34,247 nt of DNA from positions 1-34,247 of the forward strand of contig CAIVSQ010000064.1 in NCBI GenBank assembly GCA_903908605.1. The letters are read 5' to 3'. The notes under the pieces are model-generated. The model saw only the letters and a program-made list of their open reading frames with translations, did no database searches and was not told the DNA's origin. Below are positions 16,390 through 25,293 of the stretch, piece after piece. Position 1 is the first letter of the stretch; each line of letters opens with the position of its first letter. A program made the translations under genes and the position numbers. This stretch comes from an uncultured Anaerolineae bacterium (GTDB lineage: Bacteria; Chloroflexota; Anaerolineae; Anaerolineales; Villigracilaceae).

Positions 16390-17796
16390 ATGAGAACAGT
16401 TGACTGGCAAGGCAAACGGGTAGTGGTCATTGGCGCGGCGCGGCAGGGTATTGCGCTGGCCCGTTACCTCGCGCGCCACCAGGCCAGGGTCGTGTTGAAT
16501 GACAAGCGCCCTCTGGAAAAACTCGTTGCCGAAAGAGAAATGCTGGCTGATTACGAAATAGAATGGGCCGCAGGCGGACATTTCGCCGAAATCTTGGACA
16601 CCACCCCAGACCTGGTATGTGTTTCGGGCGGCGTTCCGCTCGATAACCCCCTTGTGCTGCTAGCCCAGGAACGCGGCATCCCCGTTTCGAACGACACGCA
16701 AATTTTCATGGCAGCTGCACCATGCAAAACAGTTGGCATCACCGGTTCAGCCGGGAAAACCACCACGACCACCCTGGTAGGACGCATGGCCAGGGCCGAA
16801 GAAGGACGAAAATACCGGCGTGTTTGGATCGGTGGAAACATCGGCGACCCGCTCATAAATTATCTGGACGAGATGGATCCATCTGACCTGGCCATCCTGG
16901 AGATCTCCAGTTTCCAGGCCGAACTGATGAGCATTTCGCCCGACGTGGCAGTCATTCTGAATGTGACGCCCAACCACCTGGACCGGCATGGAACAATGCA
17001 CAATTACCTGGCTGCAAAAGCGCGTGTGGTTGGTTTCCAAACCAGCTCTGGTTGTGCAGTCCTCGGACGCGACGACCCCTTCGCCTGGTCACTGGCCAAT
17101 TCGGTCAAAGGCCAGCTGCTATCCTTCGGTTTCAGCGCGTTGCCAGCCGGACAGGATGGCGCATATATCGAAGATAATCAGTTCTTCATCCGCCAGGACG
17201 GCAAAACCACCCGTCTGCCAGTTGAGGATTTGATCGAACTTCGGGGAGCCCACAATCGCCTGAACACATTGGCAGCCTGTACCATTGCCATGGCGGCTGA
17301 AATTGGCCAGGACGCAATCATCGCCGGGGTCACTGGTTTTCACGGCGTACCACACCGCCTGGAATACATCCGCACCTGGCGGGGCACTCAATGGTTCAAC
17401 GACTCAATCGCCACCGCGCCCGAGCGCACCATCGCCGCCATACGCGCTTTTGATGATCCGTTGATCTTGCTGCTGGGTGGCCGTGACAAAGACCTGCCCT
17501 GGAATGAACTGGCAGATTTGATCCACAAGCGGGTCGATCATGTCATCATCTTTGGTGCAGCCGCCGAAAAAATCCAGGCAGCTATTCAGGCCAATGGCGG
17601 TTCTGCCCGTCCTTACAGCCTGACCCGCGTAGAAAAATGCCAGCAAGCGGTGCAGGCCGCCGCTCAACTGGCCCAACCCGGTTATGTAGTCCTTTTTTCG
17701 CCAGGCGGAACCAGCTATGACGAATTCAAGGATTTTGAAGAACGTGGAGAAAGGTATAAACAATGGGTACTCGAATTTTCAGAGACGCAGCCTTAG
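16390..17796 (+). CDS. murD: UDP-N-acetylmuramoylalanine--D-glutamate ligase MurD
   Basis: Cytoplasmic ligase adding D-glutamate to UDP-MurNAc-L-Ala, 468 aa. It begins with a Rossmann-like UMP-binding domain (KRVVVIGAARQGIALARYLA). The ATP loop GITGSAGKTTTTTLVG is at about 117-132. ILEISSFQAELM, VILNVTPNHLDRHGTM, HNRLNTLAA and LLLGGRDKDLPW are MurD-typical. AGGA (16381-16384) precedes the ATG. Its 3' end overlaps the start of ftsW by 34 bases in another frame, so the two genes are translated from one mRNA. Confidence 0.95.
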   Translation: MRTVDWQGKRVVVIGAARQGIALARYLARHQARVVLNDKRPLEKLVAEREMLADYEIEWAAGGHFAEILDTTPDLVCVSGGVPLDNPLVLLAQERGIPVSNDTQIFMAAAPCKTVGITGSAGKTTTTTLVGRMARAEEGRKYRRVWIGGNIGDPLINYLDEMDPSDLAILEISSFQAELMSISPDVAVILNVTPNHLDRHGTMHNYLAAKARVVGFQTSSGCAVLGRDDPFAWSLANSVKGQLLSFGFSALPAGQDGAYIEDNQFFIRQDGKTTRLPVEDLIELRGAHNRLNTLAACTIAMAAEIGQDAIIAGVTGFHGVPHRLEYIRTWRGTQWFNDSIATAPERTIAAIRAFDDPLILLLGGRDKDLPWNELADLIHKRVDHVIIFGAAAEKIQAAIQANGGSARPYSLTRVEKCQQAVQAAAQLAQPGYVVLFSPGGTSYDEFKDFEERGERYKQWVLEFSETQP

Positions 17797-19025
17797 AAGC
17801 CCCAGCCACTCGGCCAGTGAAGACGTATCCCTTCTTTAAGTTGGATGGATCCGTCGATCTGCTCCTCATCCTCGTGTTGATCGCCTTTATCGTATATGGG
17901 CTATTAATGGTCTATTCCGCTTCCACTGACTACTCATGGTGGTGGTATGACAGTGCCTTTTCACAATTTCATCGCCAAATCATCTGGATGGTGCTAGGTA
18001 TTGTCGTCGCCGCTGTCGCTGCCTTTGTCGATTATCACAACTGGCACAAATTGGCCTTGCCAGCGCTGCTTGGCACCCTGGTATTTCTGCTGATCGTGCT
18101 GTTCATCAATAAAACTGGCACTTCAGAGACGAATGTATTTACCCGTGCGTTCTTTAACGGCTCCATCCAACCCTCCGAACTGGCCAAGGCCATGACGATT
18201 ATTTACCTGGCCGTTTGGATCAATTCCAAACGCGAAATTCTTCATCAGGTTAGCTGGGGCTTGGCTCCTTTGATTATCATCATCGGGTTGGTGGGTGGTG
18301 TTATTTTGGCCCAACCAGACTATTCAGCAGCACTGACCGTGGTCATCCTGGGTGGCATGCTCTTCTTCCTGGGCGGTGGTGAATGGAAACAAATCGGGTT
18401 GGTGCTGGTGGGCGGAACAATCCTGGCCATTTTTGTTGTGGGTATCAGTTCCACCGGCAAGGCGCGGTTTTCAGATTACCTCGCCGGCCTGGTAGATTTG
18501 ACCAAGGCTTCTGAGCATCTGGTCTATTCCTTCCAGGCCATCGTCAAGGGCGGTTGGTTCGGCGTAGGCTTCGGACGATCCAGCATGAAATTGCTTGGTC
18601 TACCGTTCGCTCCAACCGATAGTATCTTCGCAGTTATCGCCGAAGAGTTGGGATTGTTCGGTGTTTTTGGAACCGTCGCCCTCTACGGTTTGCTGGTCTG
18701 GCGTGGACTGCGAATTGCCAACCGGGCGCCGGATTTGCTCGGCAGCCTGCTGGCATCCAGCCTGACGTTATGGATTGGGTTTGAAGCACTCATGAATATG
18801 CTGGTCATGGTTGGTCTTTTGCCCTTCGCGGGCAACGCCCTGCCCTTCATCAGCTACGGTGGTTCCAGTCTCTTAACTACCATGGGTGCAGTTGGTATTC
18901 TGATGAATGTCTCAAGGCATTACCAGCCTGAGACCGACAAAGAAGAATGGAGGAGTTTCGGTGCGAGTGCTGATTTGCGCGGGCGGAACCGGCGGCGGAG
19001 TTTATCCCGCATTAGCCGTCCATAG
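17763..19025 (+). CDS. ftsW: SEDS peptidoglycan glycosyltransferase FtsW
   Basis: Polytopic septal glycosyltransferase that polymerises lipid II together with FtsI, 420 aa. About ten membrane segments start near residue 30 (LLLILVLIAFIVYGLLMVYSAS). SEDS blocks include NGSIQPSELAKAMTIIYLA, ILAQPDYSAALTVVILGG, GVGFGRSSMKLLGLPFAPTDSIFAVIAEELGLFG and GNALPFISYGGSSLLTTMGAVGILMNVSRH. The SELAK, AEELG and SYGGSS motifs favour FtsW/RodA; its place between murD and murG favours FtsW. It starts inside the murD end (34-base overlap) and its last 65 bases overlap murG, giving a basic tail (RGRNRRRSLSR). Confidence 0.95.
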   Translation: MGTRIFRDAALEAPATRPVKTYPFFKLDGSVDLLLILVLIAFIVYGLLMVYSASTDYSWWWYDSAFSQFHRQIIWMVLGIVVAAVAAFVDYHNWHKLALPALLGTLVFLLIVLFINKTGTSETNVFTRAFFNGSIQPSELAKAMTIIYLAVWINSKREILHQVSWGLAPLIIIIGLVGGVILAQPDYSAALTVVILGGMLFFLGGGEWKQIGLVLVGGTILAIFVVGISSTGKARFSDYLAGLVDLTKASEHLVYSFQAIVKGGWFGVGFGRSSMKLLGLPFAPTDSIFAVIAEELGLFGVFGTVALYGLLVWRGLRIANRAPDLLGSLLASSLTLWIGFEALMNMLVMVGLLPFAGNALPFISYGGSSLLTTMGAVGILMNVSRHYQPETDKEEWRSFGASADLRGRNRRRSLSRISRP

Positions 19026-20058
19026 TGCCCTCAAAAACCTCCGCCCGGATGTGGAAACTCTCTGGGTGGGTGGTGAAGGTGGCATGGAAACCAGGCTCGT
19101 TGAACGAGCCGGTATTCCGATTAAAACGATCCCCGCTGCCGGGTTGCATGGTATCGCGGTTCGTCAGCTGCCGCGCAACCTCGCCGCGATTATGCACGGC
19201 ATCAGCGCTTCAGGTGCCATCCTGAAGGAATTCAAACCGGACGTTCTTCTCTTTACCGGTGGGTACGTGGCAGTCCCCATGGCCCTGGCAGGACGTAGCA
19301 TTCCGGCGCTGCTCTACGTCCCAGATATCGAACCTGGGCTGGCTTTGAAAGCCCTGGCGTATTTCGCCAAATGCATCACCGTAACCTCGGAAGATTCGAG
19401 GCAGTTTTTCTCAAAAAACAGCCATGTGGTTGTCACCGGTTACCCGGTGCGTGCTGACCTGGCAGCCTGGGACAAAATCATGGCCCGCGCCCACTTTAGC
19501 ATCCCCGCCGGCAGGCGAGTGATCCTGGTTTTCGGAGGCAGCAAAGGAGCGCGTTCACTGAACAACGCCCTAATGGCCAACCTGCCCGGTTTACTGGAGC
19601 AAGTCGATGTAGTTCATGTCAGTGGAGAATTGGATTGGCCCGAAGTGGAAAAAAACATGCAGGGACTTGCCCCCGAATTAGCCAGTCACTACCATGCCTT
19701 CCCCTACCTGCACGAGGAAATGGGCGCAGCGCTGGCTGCGGCAGACCTGGTCATCTCCAGGGCTGGCGCTTCTGTTTTGGGCGAATTTCCACTCTTTGGT
19801 CTGCCGGCCATCCTGGTCCCCTACCCTTACGCATGGCGCTACCAAAAGGTCAACGCCGACACGCTCACACGGCGGGGCGCGGCTCTCATGATTGAAGATG
19901 CAAAACTGGCAAGCGGTCTCAAAATGACGATTGAAAAGCTATTGGAAACGCCTGAGAAACTTGATGCGATGCGCACCGCCTTGCTGGGGTTGCGCACGCC
20001 AAATGCCGCCAGGGAAATCGCCTCCCAGGTGATCAAACTGGCTGGAGAAAATAAATGA
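18961..20058 (+). CDS. murG: UDP-GlcNAc:lipid I N-acetylglucosaminyltransferase MurG
   Basis: Peripheral membrane glycosyltransferase making lipid II, 365 aa, GT-B fold. The N-terminal glycine-rich loop is VLICAGGTGGGVYPALAVHSAL, where most homologues have GGTGGHxxPA; here G replaces the loop histidine. Other blocks are TGGYVAVPMALA, VTGYPVRADL, VFGGSKGARSLNNAL and the UDP-GlcNAc-binding VISRAGASVLGEFPLFGLPAILVPYPYAWRYQ. The start is GTG at 18961 with GGAGGAG about 10 bases upstream, inside ftsW. The longer frame from 18907 would precede the conserved first strand. It ends in an ATGA overlap with the next gene. Confidence 0.94.
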   Translation: MRVLICAGGTGGGVYPALAVHSALKNLRPDVETLWVGGEGGMETRLVERAGIPIKTIPAAGLHGIAVRQLPRNLAAIMHGISASGAILKEFKPDVLLFTGGYVAVPMALAGRSIPALLYVPDIEPGLALKALAYFAKCITVTSEDSRQFFSKNSHVVVTGYPVRADLAAWDKIMARAHFSIPAGRRVILVFGGSKGARSLNNALMANLPGLLEQVDVVHVSGELDWPEVEKNMQGLAPELASHYHAFPYLHEEMGAALAAADLVISRAGASVLGEFPLFGLPAILVPYPYAWRYQKVNADTLTRRGAALMIEDAKLASGLKMTIEKLLETPEKLDAMRTALLGLRTPNAAREIASQVIKLAGENK

Positions 20059-20585
20059 TCAGTCTTACTTTTGCCTTCTGGCTCCTGGTAGTCTTGTTCG
20101 GCCTGATTGGCATGATGCGCGGCTGGGCCAAAGAATTGCTGGTTTCCTTCAGCGTAGTCTTATCCCTGGCATTCAACAGCCTTCTGATGCGCTATGTTCC
20201 CATCATCCAGGCCCTTTCTCCGGCTGAAACGCCCCTGTTCTGGATACGAATCACCATTGTGGCGACGCTTGTCTTCTTTGGCTATCAAACAGTCAACTTA
20301 TCACGTTTTTCCTCAAAGGCAAATCGTGAAAAATTACAGGATAGCCTGCTGGGTTTTGTACTCGGAGCAATGAATGGGTTCCTTGTGATCGGCACCATCT
20401 GGTTTTACCTGGCTGAAGCCAATTACCCATTCAGCCAATACATCACCCCACCCGTGGCTGGCACCCCCATGGGCGATGCGGCCATGTCACTGATGCCCAT
20501 TCTCGCCCCTCGTCTGCTGGGTGAACCTGCAGTTTATTTCGCGGTCATGCTGTGCTTCATCTTCGTTTTGGTGGTGTTTATCTAA
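20055..20585 (+). CDS. CvpA-like multi-pass membrane protein
   Basis: Membrane protein of 176 aa with four hydrophobic segments (roughly residues 3-20, 28-45, 65-82 and 103-125) and a hydrophobic C-terminal end. The pattern GLIGMMRGWAKELLVSFSVVLSLAF near the N-terminus and LQDSLLGFVLGAMNGFLVIG in the third quarter resemble the CvpA/colicin V production family. It overlaps murG by ATGA and shares its stop with the murC start (TAATG), so it is embedded in the cell-wall operon. Its role is unknown; position suggests a link to lipid-linked wall precursors or the envelope (inference). Confidence 0.7.
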   Translation: MISLTFAFWLLVVLFGLIGMMRGWAKELLVSFSVVLSLAFNSLLMRYVPIIQALSPAETPLFWIRITIVATLVFFGYQTVNLSRFSSKANREKLQDSLLGFVLGAMNGFLVIGTIWFYLAEANYPFSQYITPPVAGTPMGDAAMSLMPILAPRLLGEPAVYFAVMLCFIFVLVVFI

Positions 20586-21988
20586 TGACACACGTTCATT
20601 TCATCGGCGTCGGAGGTAGTGGTCTCTCTGCCATCGCCCGTTTCCTGCTAGAGCAGGGATACCGGGTGAGCGGATCTGACCGCGCGCATTCCACGCTGGC
20701 CGCCGAGCTGGTGAAAAAAGGCGCCACAATCACGATCGGGCACAACGCTGCGAATATCACCGGCGCCGATTGGGTGGTGCGCTCATCCGCCGTCCCGGAT
20801 GATAATCCAGAGGTTGTGGCAGCACGGACAGCGGGCCTACCCGTCTACAAGCGTGCTGATTTCCTTGGTCAACTAATGGCCCCACCTGCCCATGAAGGTA
20901 TTGCTGTGGCAGGCACCCACGGGAAGACCACCACAACCGCCATGGTCGCCTGGATGCTCGACCAACTTGGAGCAGATCCTTCCTTCATTATCGGAGGAGT
21001 TTCACAGAATTTCGGTGTAAATGCCCGTGCCGGTAGCGGCAAGGCCTTTGTAATTGAAGCGGATGAGTACGACCGCATGTTCCTCGGCCTGCAGCCACGT
21101 TATGCAGTCATCACCAACGTTGAGCATGACCATCCGGATATTTATCCAAGCGCCGCCGATTTCTCTGAGGCATTTCGTCAATTTATTCGCCTGGTACCAC
21201 AAAATGGTGCCTTGATCGCCTGTGCGGACGACCAGGGCGCTGCCCTTCTCGCCAAAGAAGCTCGCACACAGGGCACCCGGGTGATCACCTACCAAATTGA
21301 AGAACAACCAGGCAAAAGCCTGGGCGAGTGGATTATCGCCCGTAACGTCAGGGTCAACCAGCTTGGTGGCTTTACTTTCGAAGTCTCCACCAACCTGCAT
21401 CAAGACCAACCGGGCAGCTGCACGGTGCAATTGCGCGTACCAGGCTTGCACAACGTACGCAATGCCCTCGCTGCACTGGGCATCGCCAGCCTGATGAATT
21501 GCAATCTGGCGCAAGCCGCTTTAGCCCTGGGAGAGTTCACCGGGACGGGTCGGCGCTTCGAGATCGTTGGCGAAGCTGGCGGAATTGTTTTCATCGACGA
21601 CTATGCGCACCACCCGACTGAAATCCGCGCGACCCTGGCTGCAGCGCGCGCACGATACCCTCTTCAGCGTATTTGGGCAGTCTGGCAACCGCACACTTAT
21701 TCGCGTACGCAGACGCTCTTCGAAGAATTCTCCGGAGCCTTTGGCGCAGCGGATGAAGTGATCGTCAGCGAAGTTTACGCCGCCCGCGAACCCAGTCAGG
21801 ATTTTTCGGCCGCACAGCTGGTCGCTGCCATGCACCACAAGTCAGCCCACTTCCTCGCCACACTGGCTGAAATTGGCACCTACCTGCTTTCACAACTTCA
21901 ATCTGGCGACGTGTTAATCGTAATGTCCGCGGGTGATGCCGACCAGATCAATAAGAATGTCCTGGCCCAAATCCAACCCGCTCATTAA
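20585..21988 (+). CDS. murC: UDP-N-acetylmuramate--L-alanine ligase MurC
   Basis: Adds L-alanine to UDP-MurNAc, the first amino acid of the stem peptide. It has 467 aa. The N-terminal nucleotide-binding strand is VHFIGVGGSGLSAIARFLLEQG, followed by VSGSD, the ATP loop AGTHGKTTTTAMVAW at about 110-124, EADEYDRMF, ITNVEHDHPD and DDYAHHPTEI, all typical of MurC. The ATG at 20585 overlaps the preceding stop by one base. The longer frame from 20552 reads through the previous gene and was rejected. Confidence 0.95.
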   Translation: MTHVHFIGVGGSGLSAIARFLLEQGYRVSGSDRAHSTLAAELVKKGATITIGHNAANITGADWVVRSSAVPDDNPEVVAARTAGLPVYKRADFLGQLMAPPAHEGIAVAGTHGKTTTTAMVAWMLDQLGADPSFIIGGVSQNFGVNARAGSGKAFVIEADEYDRMFLGLQPRYAVITNVEHDHPDIYPSAADFSEAFRQFIRLVPQNGALIACADDQGAALLAKEARTQGTRVITYQIEEQPGKSLGEWIIARNVRVNQLGGFTFEVSTNLHQDQPGSCTVQLRVPGLHNVRNALAALGIASLMNCNLAQAALALGEFTGTGRRFEIVGEAGGIVFIDDYAHHPTEIRATLAAARARYPLQRIWAVWQPHTYSRTQTLFEEFSGAFGAADEVIVSEVYAAREPSQDFSAAQLVAAMHHKSAHFLATLAEIGTYLLSQLQSGDVLIVMSAGDADQINKNVLAQIQPAH

Positions 21989-22000
21989 TCGAGGCATATC

Positions 22001-22198
22001 ATGACCGATAAAAAACAAACCTACCAGTCAAATACCTCGGCCCTGCCCGGTCTCAAACCGGTGACACCAGATGCACTCGAACAAGAGGCAGAAGGTCGTC
22101 GCCGAAAATCAGCAGGAACAGCAGATGACAAGGTCGAAATTGACACCCGTAAAACCGTCAACAAGCTAATCAGTTATCTGACCAAACACGACAAGTAA
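22001..22198 (+). CDS. Small charged protein of unknown function, 65 aa
   Basis: A short ORF fills the gap between murC and murB exactly, with GAGG 8 bases before its ATG and 20 bases to the GTG of murB. The product is hydrophilic and has no membrane segment. The N-terminal half looks disordered (KKQTYQSNTSALPGLKPV). The second half is charged, with EQEAEGRRRKSAGTADDKVE and a helix-like end KTVNKLISYLTKHDK. I do not recognise a family. Tight spacing, a plausible ribosome binding site and codon use like its neighbours argue that it is translated. Confidence 0.6.
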   Translation: MTDKKQTYQSNTSALPGLKPVTPDALEQEAEGRRRKSAGTADDKVEIDTRKTVNKLISYLTKHDK

Positions 22199-22218
22199 GC
22201 CGAAGAAAAAGGAGTAAC

Positions 22219-23133
22219 GTGGTACCGAATTTAGCTGCTGGCATGCGAGAAATACTGGGAGACCAGGTTCAGGAGAATGTAATCCTGGCCCCCTATACTT
22301 CTGCGCGTATCGGCGGCCCAGCGGATGTACTGGTTACAGCACGCAGCAGCGCCGAACTTGCGAATGCGGCCCAGGCTTGTTGGAATTCGGGACTGACTTT
22401 CACCCTGATCGGCGGCGGCTCAAACATCCTGGTCAGTGACCAGGGCATTCGCGGCGTGGTCATTTTGAACAAGGCCAAATCCGTTGAGTTTCGAACCGGC
22501 GCCCAGCCAGTTGTAATGGCCGAATCAGGCGTGGTTCTTTCTAACCTGGCAAATCGCTGCGCCGCAGCCGGTTTGGCTGGCCTGGAATGGGCCGCAACCG
22601 TCCCGGGAACCGTAGGTGGTGCCGTTTATGGCAATGCTGGCGCCTTTGGCGGTGATATTGCCCACAACCTGCTAAAAGCGGAAATATTGCTGGAATCAGG
22701 TCGTGAATGGTGGCCGGTTGAAAAAATGCAGTACGGATACCGCAGCAGCATACTAAAACATGGTGGGCCGAAAGTCCTGGTCCTCTCGGCAGAATTCCGC
22801 CTGGAGCAGGGTGAGCCAGACGCCATCAAAGCCATTATGGAACAATTTACCACGCGCCGTAAAGCCAGCCAACCACCTGGCGCAAGCATGGGTTCCATGT
22901 TCAAAAACCCACCGGGTGATTTCGCCGGTCGCCTGATCGAGGCAGCCGGGCTAAAAGGAACCCGCATCGGAAATGCCGAGATTAGCCCAATTCACGGTAA
23001 TTTCTTTGTGAACCACGGTGAAACCAGCGCTTCTGACATCCGCGCTTTGATTGATTTGACACAACATTCGGTAAAGGAAAAATTTGGCATCAACCTGGAA
23101 CTCGAAGTTGAACTGGCAGGTGAATGGGAATGA
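22219..23133 (+). CDS. murB: UDP-N-acetylenolpyruvoylglucosamine reductase MurB
   Basis: FAD-dependent reductase making UDP-MurNAc, 304 aa, of the shorter Gram-positive-like type. The FAD-binding stretch is YTSARIGGPADVLVTARSSAEL, then LIGGGSNILVSDQGIRGVVI. GLEWAATVPGTVGGAVYGNAGAFG is the family core. PGASMGSMFKNPPGDFAGRLIEAAGLKG contains the catalytic serine region, and NAEISPIHGNFFVN closes the fold. The start is GTG at 22219 with AGGAG six bases upstream. Its stop overlaps the ddl start. Confidence 0.94.
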   Translation: MVPNLAAGMREILGDQVQENVILAPYTSARIGGPADVLVTARSSAELANAAQACWNSGLTFTLIGGGSNILVSDQGIRGVVILNKAKSVEFRTGAQPVVMAESGVVLSNLANRCAAAGLAGLEWAATVPGTVGGAVYGNAGAFGGDIAHNLLKAEILLESGREWWPVEKMQYGYRSSILKHGGPKVLVLSAEFRLEQGEPDAIKAIMEQFTTRRKASQPPGASMGSMFKNPPGDFAGRLIEAAGLKGTRIGNAEISPIHGNFFVNHGETSASDIRALIDLTQHSVKEKFGINLELEVELAGEWE

Positions 23134-24269
23134 CACAGATGCAGCCTAAACGCACTCTTGCCATCCTGTTTGGTGGCCGATCGGGCGAACATGAGGTTTC
23201 TCTCATGTCGGCCAGGTCAATCCTGTCCGTTCTCGATCACACCAGGTACACGGTGATCGAAGTGGGCATCACCCATGACGGCACGTGGTTGACCGGTCCC
23301 GACGCACTCACTGCCTTTGAACAAGGACAAACCGGCCGGCTATCACCCACCAGCCTGCTGCCCGACCCAGCCCGACCGCGCCTGGTGATCACCAATAACT
23401 TTACAAACAGCGGGCACGAAACACCTGCGTTGGATTCGATCGATGTGGATGTTTTTTTCCCGGTGCTGCACGGCACCTATGGCGAGGATGGCACCATCCA
23501 GGGATTATTTGAACTGGCAGATGTCGCTTATGTAGGCGCTGGCGTAGCTGGTTCGGCAGTTGGAATGGAAAAAGGCATTTTCAAGGATGTCATGCTGGCC
23601 AACCAGATTCCGGTGGTCAATTCAATCACCGTTCTACGTTCTGAGGTTGACCTGGATATCGCCAGTGTCGTCAATCGCGCCGAAAAACTCGGCCCCTACC
23701 CAATCTTTATCAAACCCGCCAATCTTGGCTCTTCGGTGGGTATCACCAAGTGCCGTTCAAAATCCGATCTGTATGAAGGCCTGCTCGAGGCCTGCCGTTA
23801 TGACCGTCGGATCATCATAGAACGTGGTGTAAACCACCCACGCGAAATAGAGGTCTCTGTTTTGGGCAATGATACCCCCCGGGTCTCCATCCCAGGCGAG
23901 ATCGTCCCAGGTGCAGATTTTTATTCCTACGAAGCCAAGTATTTGTTAAATACTTCGGAGTTACGAATACCCGCTCCACTGAGCGAAGCACAAGTTACCC
24001 TGATCCAGGCACTGGCAGTCAAAGCATTCAAAGCCATAGACTGCAGTGGCATGGCAAGAGTTGATTTTCTGCTCGATACCATCACAGGAGATATTTTCTT
24101 GAACGAGATCAACACGATACCAGGTTTTACAAAAATCAGCATGTTTCCAAAGCTATGGGAAGCCAGCGGATTGTCATATTCCGCACTGATTGACTGCCTG
24201 ATCGAACTCGGACTGGATCGCAAGGCAGACCGTGAGCGCACATCACATCAGTTTCGGAGGGATAAATGA
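23130..24269 (+). CDS. ddl: D-alanine--D-alanine ligase
   Basis: ATP-grasp ligase making D-Ala-D-Ala for MurF, about 379 aa. Blocks in order: LFGGRSGEHEVSLMSA, PVLHGTYGEDGTIQGLFEL, KPANLGSSVGITK, EVSVLGND, FYSYEAKYL and FLNEINTIPGFT. Three in-frame ATGs are possible (23124, 23130, 23139). 23130 was chosen because it gives an ATGA overlap with murB and sits 9 bases after a CAGG. The protein is slightly longer than E. coli DdlB and nearer the DdlA type. It ends in an ATGA overlap with ftsQ. Confidence 0.92.
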   Translation: MTQMQPKRTLAILFGGRSGEHEVSLMSARSILSVLDHTRYTVIEVGITHDGTWLTGPDALTAFEQGQTGRLSPTSLLPDPARPRLVITNNFTNSGHETPALDSIDVDVFFPVLHGTYGEDGTIQGLFELADVAYVGAGVAGSAVGMEKGIFKDVMLANQIPVVNSITVLRSEVDLDIASVVNRAEKLGPYPIFIKPANLGSSVGITKCRSKSDLYEGLLEACRYDRRIIIERGVNHPREIEVSVLGNDTPRVSIPGEIVPGADFYSYEAKYLLNTSELRIPAPLSEAQVTLIQALAVKAFKAIDCSGMARVDFLLDTITGDIFLNEINTIPGFTKISMFPKLWEASGLSYSALIDCLIELGLDRKADRERTSHQFRRDK

Positions 24270-25291
24270 GTCCTGACCGCACTACCATAACACGCGCCGA
24301 GGCCGTAAGACTTCGCCGGGAAGATGAACAAAAACGCCGAGAACAATTAACTCAGCGGGCTGTTGCCAAGCCCAAGCTGGTTCCTCAATCTTCGGCTCGC
24401 CAAAAAACAAACTGGCCCGACCCGGCGCAAAATTCGTCGACGGTATCGGGGCCACGCCTGCGCCGTAATTACGGTATGACGTTGAACGCGCCGTACCGGC
24501 AAACACCACGCTTCAACACCAATTTCCTGTCTGGCATGGGTCTCAACATGCCGCACATTTCATATGGGCCACGATGGCTGTCATTTATTCTCGCCTCCGT
24601 TTGCCTCGCAGTACTTTACATGATGCTCAACGTACAACCTTTCGTCGCTGGCGACGCAATCATTAGCGGTAACAAGCGTGTAAGCGTACAGGAAATCCAG
24701 GATGTATTGGCCATCAAAGGCCAACCGATCATCACGCTTGACCCAAGCATGGTGGAGAATCGCATACTGGCTTCCTTCCAGGATATTTCTTCTGCACAGG
24801 TGGATCTGAGCATCAGCCAGGGAATATCCGTAACCGTGCAGGAACGCATTCCGGTGGCAGCCTGGCAGCAGCCATCAGGTGAAACATTCTGGCTGGATGC
24901 GAATGGATATAAATTCACAGCTCGCGGACAGGCAGACTCACTGCCAGTGATTATTGCTTATGGAGACCCGCCTGCCATCCAGGTACCAGTCGATGATAAA
25001 AAAACCACGCCGGAAGTGCCACGCTTTATACCGGAGGTTTTGTCGCAATCCATTGGGAAATTATCCCAATATATGCCCACCGGAGCAAGCCTGATTTTTG
25101 ACCCTCAGTACGGCATAGGCTGGCTGGATCCAAGTGGATTAAAGGTATACTTTGGCCAATCTTTCGACGGCAGTTCGACAAAAATCAAGGTCTATCAGGC
25201 TCTGCTTGATCACCTCGCAACCGCCGAGATACAACCCGTGATGATTAGCGTTGAGTACCCCAACGCCCCATTTTATAGAATTGAGCAATAA
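24266..25291 (+). CDS. ftsQ: FtsQ/DivIB-type cell division protein
   Basis: Bitopic divisome protein, 341 aa. A long basic cytoplasmic N-terminus of about 100 residues precedes a single membrane segment (WLSFILASVCLAVLYMML, near residues 104-121). The POTRA domain follows at once (AIISGNKRVSVQEIQDVLAI, then the beta/alpha pattern to VTVQERIPVAAW), then the FtsQ beta domain containing FWLDANGYKF. It starts in an ATGA overlap with ddl and is followed by ftsA after two bases, the canonical place. FtsQ links the FtsL/FtsB-type proteins and FtsW-FtsI to the Z ring (family knowledge). Confidence 0.88.
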   Translation: MSPDRTTITRAEAVRLRREDEQKRREQLTQRAVAKPKLVPQSSARQKTNWPDPAQNSSTVSGPRLRRNYGMTLNAPYRQTPRFNTNFLSGMGLNMPHISYGPRWLSFILASVCLAVLYMMLNVQPFVAGDAIISGNKRVSVQEIQDVLAIKGQPIITLDPSMVENRILASFQDISSAQVDLSISQGISVTVQERIPVAAWQQPSGETFWLDANGYKFTARGQADSLPVIIAYGDPPAIQVPVDDKKTTPEVPRFIPEVLSQSIGKLSQYMPTGASLIFDPQYGIGWLDPSGLKVYFGQSFDGSSTKIKVYQALLDHLATAEIQPVMISVEYPNAPFYRIEQ

Positions 25292-25293
25292 TT

